Below are positions 24,401 through 37,744 of a stretch of 64,000 nt of DNA, piece by piece. The position numbers were made by a program, and so were the translations under genes. Every line of letters starts with the position of its first letter. Within the stretch, counting starts at the first letter, position 1. Location: the NCBI GenBank assembly GCA_000310025.1, contig FN649738.1, positions 2,113,556-2,177,555 of the forward strand, written 5' to 3'. The notes under the pieces were generated by a model that did no database searches, was not told the DNA's origin, and saw nothing but the letters and a program-made list of their open reading frames with translations. Origin of the DNA: Ectocarpus siliculosus. Taxonomy: Eukaryota > Sar > Phaeophyceae > Ectocarpales > Ectocarpaceae.

Positions 24401-26199
24401 ACGTTGTCATGCCACGCCACATCGCAATCCGCGCGAGCAGCCTGACGAGTCACCAAGAAACAATGGCAAGCTATAGCCACGCCCGCCAGGTTGAGGTTGT
24501 CGCTAGCCTTGACACGGCCGAAGCCGAAGCTGGAGCGGGAACATCAGGTACTCACAGACAGGGTAATTGTTGCTCGAATCATCCGTCGATTGGGAAATAT
24601 TGCGAAAGGTTCCCAGGTCGTCCGTGCAATCGACCAACAAGCTGGCGAATGTTAGCAAATCGTTTGAAGAGGAACACCGACCTCGTCGTCGTTGCAAAAA
24701 TGGTGCGCTCTATAGCATGCAACACCGTGGATACCTGGACTCAAGTGTTACGGATGGAGGTGATTGTTTCCAAACTGCTGCTGTGCCGAGCAACTCAAGA
24801 AAATCGGTCCGCGCTCGCACCCCGTTCGGAACCTCATGTCGCATGTTTGATTACGGTGGGATGGAAACCAAATACATCACCAGACGATGATGACGATGAA
24901 GCAGCAGCAGCAGGAGCAGCAGCAGGTGTTGAAGAAGAAAGCGGAGGCAGCGATCAAGACGCCGGTAGCAAGACAGCAGGCGGTGATGCACGCAAGGTCG
25001 CTCTGTCCACAATAGCGTCGGACACCGAAATGGTGAGCTCCTTGTGAACTGCCAGCTTGAACTCGCTTCAACACCGCGGAAATTGTTGTACAAGGCGTTG
25101 TTCTCTGGAAATCGTCGCACCAAAGGTCGAGAACAATTCCACACAGCCGCCATACCGTCTGCAGGTCCCCGAAGAAAGCGAGGGACAAGTTCCCAACATA
25201 GCTAGCACTGTTGAGGCCATCAATCAGACAAATCCAAGTCATTTTCCGCGTGACACACGTACTGACCGATTGTTGCATGTTTTTCTGACAATCAACGAAA
25301 CACTCAAGACTCCGGCGCAAGTCATGACATCTTGGTCTTTGCACCGCGGCCTCGTCACTCTTCACACCGCCGGGAGCCTGGGCTTGAGCGCCGCCACAAC
25401 ACCGACCGATGCCCCGAAGCCGGTTTCGGCGACTGCCGCACGTCGGGGCTCCTACGCCGGAAATAACTCTGAGCTATGTGAGCGAGCTTTCCCAATCCCT
25501 CTCCAGAACGTCACCTTGCGCCGAATTCAAGAACTATGCGCACCGAGCTTTGGGAGGGGGGGGGTCAGTACCTGAGGGCAGAAGAGGGGTTTCTGCGTCT
25601 CCCCCTGAGGTGGTCAAATTGTCGGGCAGACTGAAGAACCCATTGTAGTCTAATTGTTTGTTGCACTGATCAACGCCAGATAATAGGCGTTGTATTGTGC
25701 AGCTCAAGCGAGGACGTACGGTCTAAGGTTAACAGTCTAAGAACAGCACGCCGCGACCACATTCATGCTCACGCCCTCTTTCATGTCTTGTGGGTTTCTT
25801 TTGGTCGTTCATGGATGATCAAGATACCCACGTTTGCTTGTGGTACAACATCGTTTGGGACAAGTTGCTCGGTACTTCGAAGGATTGCACTTAAAAATGA
25901 TAGATGAGTCGGAAAATGAATATTCACGCGTTCATTAGTGTTCCCTCGTTCTGGTTCCGATTGGGCCGTGCGGGGTTTTTGTTTGCTCGTCCATGCATGC
26001 GCTATATCCCTCAGGCACCAGGGTCAGGGAGGTGTTTGCGCTGCTCCACCCCCTCGCCTCCCGGCCATCGTTCTACTCCCCTAACAAGAGGTTTGGCTTC
26101 TCTCTTGGGCCTGAAAGCCTGGAGACAATCGAGGCGCTCGATACAGGCAAGGACTGTGCATCGCCACTCCCAAGTTCTCGATCTCTAGGCGAGCTCTAA
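21447..26199 (+). CDS. aldo-keto reductase-fold protein, catalytic residues degenerate, 5' incomplete
   Basis: Exons recognised: 21447-21630, 22220-about 22328, about 23356-23517, 23850-23934, 24441-24547, a possible acidic exon ending near 25030 at ATG|GTGAGC, and a last exon ending in TAA at 26197-26199. Joins 21630/22220, 23517/23850 and 23934/24441 keep phase. Family signatures are GLDSLDLLVVPWP (strand 4 region), LKTWKALQRLVDAGTVRALG, PAVNFLHV, HQETMASYSHARQVEVVASL and the tail LETIEALDTGKDC. Where active AKRs have Tyr, Lys and His, this protein has Lys (FFFDAGTEK), Thr (FVGLTF) and Pro (VVPWP); only the Asp is kept. It may be a non-catalytic AKR-fold protein, as in the glutamate-cysteine ligase modifier subunit, or a diverged enzyme. 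The first exon and the joins around 22328-23356 and 24547-26088 are unresolved. Confidence 0.58.
22528..22627. other. assembly gap of 100 N inside an AKR intron
   Basis: Exactly 100 N are flanked by a G run on the left (22517-22527) and a 20-base C run on the right (22628-22647). A length of 100 usually marks a gap of unknown size. The opposing homopolymers suggest sequencing failure in a G/C tract. A separate C run at 21788-21810 lies in the preceding intron. Confidence 0.95.
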
Positions 26200-27980
26200 T
26201 AGTGTTCAGGTCTACTACGTACTCCGACACCCGATCATTGGGTTCTTGGTACACCTTCGCATTCTCTACATCTAGGCTAATACATCATGGAGATTAATTT
26301 GTGGTCAATCTCGTCTGTCTGGTTTATTTACGTCTTCAGTTGGTCGTTGTGCTCCACATCTTCAATGTTTCCTATGCAATCGAGGGTGGGCCCGGATCGG
26401 CGGACGAAACCCATTTGCTCCTTCTTCGTCGGTAGTTTTCAGGCCTCCACGTTTTGTTTCTTCTGCTTCGTTTGGTTGGTTAGCAAAGCGTTGTTTCTCT
26501 GACGTGTCGTACACAACACGCCATTCTTGTGCTTGTCGACGGGTCAACTTCCTTTTGAGCCGAGCCGTGAGATATATGTATGTAAATAAACAGGGAGGGG
26601 GGGGACGAGAAATGGGCCTTTGCTTGAGATTGAGAGTGCATGCATACAAATCGAATTTGATGGCGAGTGTACGGGGGCGGAGGCAGCACAACACTGGAAA
26701 TAGAACTTGAATCAAGACGAAAAGAGAGTAATCGGCAACCTTCGCCCGCTCCACCCCTCACCGCTCGCTCGAACAGACGTCACGCCAACTTTGGCGTCTC
26801 TTCCTGGATAGGAGTATCAGGCGGGCCGAGAATGATTCCCCGGCTTATCGTCAACTCAGAAACCTGCGGCATGCTACAGGTCACGTCCGTCGAGAACGTC
26901 GAATTTTTAAGGTGCTTCGACCGCCGCTCACTGTCGTGCGAAACCTTGGGGTACACTTTCCTTATGTTTTTATCTTGGTATTCAGGCATCAGCAGCGTTT
27001 TTACGGTTGGTTGAGTTCACGCCACAGACGTGCAGCCGCTGGTGCAGCGGTTTTTTCGTGTTCAACGGGCAGTGGGGTCACGGTCTTGTCTGTACGTCGG
27101 ACCAACTATTTCGCCGAGGACACCTCTCCACGGGTGGACGCAAACAAACGTGCAATCGTTGGGTCCTAGTGAGAAGGGATAGTGGGAATGTCAACCTCGC
27201 CGCTGGAAGGACGAAGCCACGACCGAGAGGAACATTGTCCCGCGCGAGAAGTCTTCTTCGATTTGTGGTTTTCAAGATGGTGTGCTGTGATCTAATCCCA
27301 GAGTTGAACCCCATCATTCGGCGTCACATCGGAGGGGAACCATGAGCGATGGGGTTGAGCCATGCGCGCTGTGATGTTGACACAACGTGCAGGTGCTCAA
27401 AAGGAGTGCTTGAACAACTCGGGGACAGAAATGCAACATCTACGCGTGTGAGGGTATGTGCCAACTTTTGCAGTCCTCATGGTTCCTGCAAAGAAAGTCT
27501 GCTCGCTTGAAAAAACTCGAGAGCCTGTTGCAAATTACAGGCCCTATATAGAGGGTTGGCACATGCCTGAATTTGCTAGTTAAAATCTCGTGAGTTAGTT
27601 ATAGCTCATTTCATTCTTGGTATTGACAAATTTACATCACGGTATGACGAATACCGTATTTGCCTCCCCGATGCCGTTTGCTATTTTCTGCCTCTCCGAC
27701 AAGCAGCCAGTCCAGAGAAACAAAAAAACGACACCAGCAACACCCACTAGTACCCGCTGCAACAAAGTCACCGAAGCTACGCAAAGCTGCTAGGCACAAT
27801 TCATAGCCAAAAACAAAGTTGAAACGACTCAGAATGACCCACACAGCGCAAAACGGCGACAACCAGCATCCGCAAAAAACCAAGATCCTTCAACATAGCG
27901 GCACGGTCGTACATCGATGATACTTCATCTCCGGATATGGGAAATAGTGCGGTGACGATCTCCGACGAAACTCCTCAAAT
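26200..27980. other. convergent spacer between the AKR-fold gene and alpha-tubulin
   Basis: Both neighbouring genes end here. Open frames of 70-130 codons occur on both strands (for example 26912-27345 plus and 26362-26754 minus), but none shows a known motif or a convincing splice structure. The part next to 27980 should be the alpha-tubulin 3' UTR. Confidence 0.45.
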
Positions 27981-31191
<3,211 letters not shown>

Positions 31192-32693
31192 GGTTACAGG
31201 TCGATTGGGGTGTTAAAGCGAAGGGGAATGGTGAGGGAGGCTTACGCTTTGGGGTTATCGGGCGAGTCGTCACGCGATGCAACGGCAGGTCCGAGAAGTG
31301 AACAACACCCAACAAGCTCGGACGCACCGAGGCAACCAATGTGGAACATCATTCGAAGAGGCGTTCCTCAACGGCTTTCTTTTCTGTTTTTTTACCGGCA
31401 AGAGACCTGAAACGGCGAAAAGATTTTTTTTGCCTTTCGTCCTTCGTCTCGTGTACATACGACGACAACGTGACAAGACGACGACGACGAACATCTTCGA
31501 AGTCACCCTCGCGATTACCCCGCTTGTTCCTACTGTAGCCGTAAGGTATAGTCAGCAAGTGGTTAAGAAGCTTGATACAGCGTACATGAGGGTCGGAGCT
31601 GGTTGTATGTTCAGATTGGTGTTCAATATTCTATTATCTAGTCGGGGTTTTCACGAGTGGACAGCAGGTGAGAGTCGTTCGCCGTAAACCTGAGACCAGA
31701 CTATGTATGTAGAGTACTTCACCATCAAGGACTCGTTTGCCGCTTGCAATAGCAGAAGGTATGTTACTTCACGTGGAAGTTTCTGTTCCTGTTTGCACCA
31801 TACACCAGGTGGTCATATCGACTACAATGAATAATGGTATTGCTGCATACACAGGTGGGCATCGTACCACGTGGTACGGCCTGAGACTATGTACAGCATA
31901 CAGCACGAGGTACAGAGCTCTGCAACTAATGTAGACTACATAGATATACGCAGGTCACCAGGTCACCCTGTGGTGTTGTTGTGTGCTATGTATCATATAT
32001 GTGTGCGTTGAGCATCATGACACATGTTCCAATGCACAGATAATTTTTGAAGGGTTGTGGGAAAGCCCAAAGGTACACTGCCAGGGTGCATGACTTGAAA
32101 ACTTACTTCTGTACGAAATCAGTAATGCTCGAACGGGTAGGGTGAAGTACGGTATGTGTTTTCGCCCCATCTATTCTTGTGCCAGCCTACTGTACCCCTC
32201 TCGGTTGTGTTGGCGTAGTAGCCGGGGTCACACCGGAGGAAGGTAACACCGGGACTTCGCGAGAAGGGTAGTCTATGGCCGTCCCCTCTCGATGAGTACA
32301 CTCACAACTTCATCGACTTGCACCACAGAACTGCAGATTGTCCATTTCCGAGGGCTCGGGCCCACAACCTGCTGCTAATAGGTTTGCGGAGTTACCATTT
32401 ATCCACCAGAGAACTCGTAATATAAATTTGTAGTGTATTGAGACGTGGTCAAGCTGGCAACTCGTACCATAAATAGTGAATTGAGACGTGGTCAAGCCGG
32501 CAGCCCCAGTGGTGGAAACAAAGGAGTGACAATGTGACGCCACCTGTAACAGGTTTGATAACCTCAGCATCGTTTGGGGATCAGCTCGAAAGAGATTGAT
32601 GCAATCCAACACCGCTCATGTGTTGGTTAACCGCCTGTACTTTCCAGGCTTCCTACCCAACAGCGGTGTCACAAAGGGAGCAAGGTCGTCACC
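31192..32693. other. divergent spacer between alpha-tubulin and the ankyrin gene
   Basis: This is the promoter region for both genes. No exon was recognised. It contains a 47-bp tandem duplication at 32412-32503 and several short reading frames without family motifs (for example 31277-31687 plus). Confidence 0.5.
32412..32503. repeat. 47-bp diverged tandem duplication upstream of the ankyrin gene
   Basis: Two copies begin with AACTCGTA and share TTGAGACGTGGTCAAGC; the middle parts have diverged. The duplication lies about 190 bp before the ankyrin start codon. Confidence 0.75.
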
Positions 32694-35365
32694 ATGCGGC
32701 AGTCGACGTCTACGCAACAATCACCCCGACCGACGGAACAATCACCCCGACCAACTGCTAGAAGACCGACTTCATCGTCTCAGGTTGGCGGGCGAACGAG
32801 TTTAGGCGGCAAGACCGCTAGAGGGGCATCTGCAAGGTCGTCCATGCCCTCGGCGCGCGCAGTGGGGCCTCCGCCAACGGTATCAAGCGACGTATTCGAG
32901 ATTGTAGCGGATGGAAACGCGGATGTGCTGGAAGACATGATCGCCTTCTCTGGAGCTCAGCACATGTGCGAGCTGCGAAGCAAGAAGAAGGAGGACTACG
33001 GACGAAATCTTCTCCACTGCGCTGTCGCGAGCGGACAACGGCCGACGCTGCAAGTCTTGCTGAAACATGAAGCTTTCGACGCAAACCAGGCAAGTCCGAA
33101 AGAGTACAACCAGTCGTTAGGAACTACAGCCTAATTTTACAGCTTGTAATGTCAACAACGCACTTTCATGCAGCGTTACGGCAGAGCGCATGTACGCATG
33201 TACCTCCGTCGAAAAGACCATTGATGTTGTGTGAATCAACACAAACCGCGCGTGTGCAAAAGTAAGAGCTGCAGATAGATGGTGTAGTAACAGAGACAGA
33301 CTTAATCGACGTCTAGAATTTGTTGGGTGACATAAAACGTCTGTGATGCCTTCTGTGATCTTGGCTGTAAATCTGTGCAAGGTTGACCGATACGAATGTG
33401 TGGTGTGTAGGAGTTGGCAGGATTGTTGGACGCCGGTTTTGGCTACCGACAGGCCATCCCAACCGATAGGGACAGATCAAGGACTTTCAGGTTTCATCTG
33501 GGTTCTGGTGGTATCATGCGTTTACACATCTCCAGTACTTCTTGCCTTAAAAACAGAGCGGCATCGTACCTGTCAAACGAAAGCCAGGTCGCTACGTCGG
33601 TTTGCACGCCTTGCTTCGGTCCACCTACACGCCAACTAGATACAACCCGCCTGCGACAGGTGGACAGCGTGTACACCAGGAGTACGCCATTGATGGAGGC
33701 CGTCAAGATCGGTCGGCTAGACCTCATCGAGTGTGTAATTGCGGCAGGCGCTCGGCTTAATGTGCAGGTGGGATTCATCTGTCGAGACGTTCCTTCACTT
33801 GATTGATGGCATTGCAATTCCTTTGGTTTTCTTTCTTTTTCGTTCCTTTGATTTGTCGGCAGCCGTAAGTTGTGAGAGACCAAGCTGGTTGGGGTAGGGT
33901 CGACGGAAGATGCATCGAGTATGTTGCTTATGTCAATCTCAGAATAGGTTGTCGGTCGTTTCTACGGACTGTGCGCCCTGTGCCGCGGAACACAAGCAAT
34001 CATCGGGTACGAGCGGCACGGCGACAACGTCCACATTACTGCGTTGCGCGAATCTTGGCCAAAGCCTTACAGTAGGACCCCCACTTTTTATAATTTGAGC
34101 GGAAGAAGACAGGAATACCTTCGCAAGATTTCGAACTTCGTATGCACTGAGCCTGTTTTTCGCTGGAGCAGGACGTAAATGGCGACACCGTTCTTCATTG
34201 GGCTGCGCGGGAAGTTTCCGCGGCGTTTTTGAGGCAGGTTCTGCACTTGGCCCGGAAGCACGGCAGAACGGCGCAACAGATGCTGGCTGCGTTGCAGGTG
34301 CACTTCACTACCGTAACAGTGGTTAACACCCATGCTGAAGAAATATTGAATTGTTTTAGGTCGGGGTTGAAACATTGCGAAGTCCTGCTCTGGACTGAGT
34401 GAGCGTAATGTTATCGTAGTAAAGAAATCCAACTGACTGAAGGACCAAAACGTGCGTTCGTGTTTCGCTTCTTCCTTTCCTCCACTTCGGGGTAATGGCT
34501 CAATTGCTGCTGTACCACACAATCCTGACAACAGCTGAAGAACAACAGCGGGGAGAACGCCGCTGACGTTGGGGCCAATGACGTCGCCCGCGAATCCATC
34601 CGCCGCCTGGTGTCTGGCGAGGAGGCCCCCGGCCTGCCCCCGAAGAAGCACAACTCCTCAAGCGTGAGGGCCAGCCAATCCGGCATCAAGAGTAACGGGC
34701 GTGCATTATACGCAGCAGCACCAGAAGCGGGGGGAGGAGGAGGACTACGGCCGAGCCAATCTGGCCCTGTTGGTTCAAGTTCAGCAGGGTTACGGCCAAG
34801 CCAGTCAGGGCACACGACAGGATCCAGACCGAGCCAATCGGGGACTCCGCCAGGGGCGAGATCGAGCCAATCAGCAGGACGAAACCCGGAAACCAGAAAC
34901 AGCCAGCACCAGCATCACAGTCAGTCTCAAGCGACCAAAAGAAACCACAGACCGGGATCAGCTGCCACGTCGCCGACTCCGCAACCGGCCCCATTGACAA
35001 GACACTCTTCGCCGGGGACACGACCCGGGGTGATGTTGGGGGTGCTGACAGGCGGAGGGGGTAGCACGGCACCAACCCCAGAGGGGGGCATGGCAGTGGC
35101 GATGGCGCAAGGGGGGGCGGCGGCGGTGGTGGGAGAAGGGGTTGCCCGGGGGCAGGAAGGACAACCAACGAAGCCTTTGTTGCTCCCCAAGGTGAATAGT
35201 CTACACCTGGAAAGTGTTGTGCACCCTGCTAAGAATGTTAAACAACGACTAAGGTTGTTCTTCATGTTTTGCTAACAGTTCAAAGGTTGCCAGAAACATG
35301 ATTATACGATCGAAGATGGGAGGCAGCTTCTGACCTCGCGCCCTGTGGATGAAGAGACCGAATAG
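32694..35365 (+). CDS. ankyrin-repeat protein with RPSQSG-repeat tail, 5 exons, about 457 aa
   Basis: The start is the ATG at 32694, first in a long frame. Exons are 32694-33089, 33660-33767, 34172-34297, 34535-35191 and 35279-35365, all joining in phase 0. The first intron has a GC donor (CAG|GCAAGT). Residues 1-66 are Ser/Pro/Arg-rich with a duplicated QSPRPT. Residues 67-210 form about three ankyrin-type repeats: GRNLLHCAVASGQ, STPLMEAVKIGRLDLIECVI and NGDTVLHWAAREVSAAFL. Residues 211-429 are low complexity with five copies of R-[APS]-S-Q-S-[GA], then Pro/Gly-rich. The final exon ends at TAG 35363-35365; if the last intron is retained, the frame ends instead at 35275. The frame continues open after the TAG for about 100 codons. 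Ankyrin repeats bind proteins; no partner can be named. Confidence 0.75.
34669..34882 (+). repeat. coding repeat, five copies of an RPSQSG-like motif
   Basis: Within the fourth ankyrin exon, residues about 255-325, the motif occurs as RASQSG, RPSQSG, RPSQSG, RPSQSG and RSSQSA with 5-21 residue linkers rich in Gly, Ser, Thr and Pro. The DNA core of most copies is CCNAGYCARTCNGG. It looks like repeated short-motif expansion, possibly a phosphorylation or binding array. Confidence 0.8.
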
Positions 35366-36553
35366 ACTACGTCATCCGAAATACCAAATGATCGGCTTGA
35401 ATACGATTGGTACTGGCAGAAGCCTGAACCAAGACCTGTGGTGCTCTGCTTCCCACACTTTGAAACATCAACCACGATACCCCCGAAACCGGATACTACC
35501 GTCGTATCGTTCTTTCCACGGAATTGCTTTGGGAAGGTGAAAGGAGTGGTTAAAAGCTACGCTGCGATCGTTGGAGCAGCAGACGCGAAGAAAAATGAAG
35601 AGGGCATGATTCGAGTGAGAGCATCCTCTACCCCTACATCACCAACAGCTCATGTGCAAGAGACGCCTGGCTGACATTCTATCGGCCTAAAGCCATCCAA
35701 CTCTTGAAGGGAGCCAAGGCAGAACAGCGCTTTGTTACAGCGTTGGAATCCTCTCGGAATGTAAATGCTGTGTTAATAGGGATGAAGTGCTTAGTATGCA
35801 CTGTCGGATGTTGCCTACCGTCTGTAGGGAGGGGACACCATTGATAAGCAAGCCTTTAGCGTTATCGGCCGGCCGTGGTTATGCGCGGTTTCACAACCAA
35901 AACGTTATCTACTCCTTACTGCAAGCTGCTCGTTGGCAGCTGTGACCTACTTCTTCAGAGGCAGGAAGGGTACTCGAGTGAGGCTCCTTTCTACATGGCC
36001 TCTCTCCCCGCCCTCCCCTTAGAATAGATGGTCAGTATAGATATGGGGTTAGATAATGTCTGTTTCCCCCACAATAATTGCTATCGTAATTCATGTAAAA
36101 GAGTGCCTTGCACTATTGTCCTTGGATAATTTTGGCTATACTAGTATTTCATGTGGACAGAGGACAAGGCCCGGGCTTGGCCTGGTGGGCGGGATACCCG
36201 ACAATAGACGCTTTGGCTTCTCAGGGGTGCGGGTTTATGTTTCTTCAGGGCTAGCTCTAGTTGTAGGTGTGCTTCTGTCTTACACTTTCCCTATACTTCA
36301 GCTTCCGATGTTTAGTGATTGGTTTCATGTCCTCTTCGGGGATTTCCGTACTTTATTCTTCATTTTTTCGTGCCGAACTTGAGGCCTCAGGGACGACTGT
36401 CGTATCCTCGAGAGCAATGAGCCTTCTTCGGGTCTTCTTGTTGATTTACGCCCAAGGTTGTGGTTCGCTCGCAAAGTCGCATTTTTTCCTTTTGAGAGGG
36501 TGTGAGAGGACATAATAGATAAGAGAGCTTCAATTGCGAGGACAAGAGCAACA

Positions 36554-36584
<31 letters not shown>

Positions 36585-37744
36585 CGACAACAAGTGGTGC
36601 AGGCGTCAGTCGATGTGACGAAGACTACCGCCGACACACTCCAAACTGGAGCAAAACAGGTGGACAGGTATCTTTTGGCAGGGCCAGAGCTCCTTCCCCC
36701 AAAAACAAGCACCATGTAACCGTATGGGTAGGCGGTACCCCACAGTCACAATAGAACACCGCGCACTTGCGGCACGAATGAAACCTATGCGCCTCTGACT
36801 TGTTATCGCCATTCCCGAGCGAAACCATTACAAGATATGAGCTCAACGAGTTGGATCAGCACGTTCACATTTCTAATCTTCTGGTGTAAGAATATTCTGT
36901 CGGACCTGTTCCTACATTCTCTTGAAGGATAAACAACTGAAAGTAGCGAGTACTGCCTCAGGGACCTTCACAATTGTTTTGACCGACACTAGTTTGAGGT
37001 GGTCTCGGTTGACATTGCTTGGGTGCTGGGTCAAGCGCCATTCGTGGGCCCGCAGTCATCACTTCGACCATAGTGCCCTTGTTTCATGGATGCCCAGACC
37101 ACAACGGGGATAACCAGGTGGCAGCTTGTGGTTCTGGTCGTGAGACTTTCCAGTGAGTGCAAACAACATGCCCTACTCTCAATATCGGCCCAGTCTACTC
37201 ATCCATCGAAGGAAAAGAGGCGAATAGCATCACTGTTCTTCGTACACGTAACAAGCAACACAACGTCGGTTGGGAACTACTCTGTTTTCCGCCTACGAGA
37301 AAAATTATAGGTTTGTGCGCTTCGGTGGATAGACCTCGCCCGGCTTTGCGTCCCGGCCATCCTTGTTCAGGATATGAAACATGCATAGGCGCTTTTGACC
37401 ACATCTTCGCGAGCCAAATAGCTGGTACCAGCGACAGCCGAAACATACCTCAAGCGTTAGAATTGGATTCCCGCGACCCACCCATCATCATCACGGCCGC
37501 CAACCGAAAGTCTATCCAACGTACTAACGCGGCCGACCAATTATTTGAACACAGCTCAGAGTTGTTACCATGGTCTTCAGGTTGGATTTTCTCCAACTTA
37601 GGCGAAACACTGCACGGACGGGTTTCCACGTGCCAGACGTTGCATCAGGTTTCCCCGAGTACCCCAGACACGCGTGCCTTTGCGCACGTATGTTCCCTAT
37701 GGTAGTCAGCTTTCTCCCTGTCCCAGCATCTCACGCCCCTCCCG
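35366..37744. other. convergent spacer between the ankyrin gene and the LRR-IQ-WW gene
   Basis: The neighbouring genes both end here. An in-frame extension of the ankyrin ORF runs to 35674 after one TAG. A CAG-rich tract lies at 36547-36595. A minus-strand stretch at about 36746-36846 reads HRFHSCRKCAVFYCDCG before a GT, and another at about 37318-37440 reads CFGCRWYQLFG and later CMFHILNKDGRDAKPGE. These Cys-rich bits may be exons of an unrecognised minus-strand gene. A 182-codon plus frame at 37157-37705 has no recognisable motif. Confidence 0.4.
36547..36595 (+). repeat. CAG/CAA trinucleotide tract
   Basis: The tract is about nine CAG units followed by CAA units, reading poly-Gln on the plus strand and continuing in frame to a possible donor at CAG|GTGGAC near 36659. 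It could be part of an unrecognised exon, but no gene model supports it. Confidence 0.8.

Noticed and set aside
37157-37705. 182-codon plus-strand frame
   Set aside because: There is no motif and no composition bias like the real genes here; possible but not supportable.
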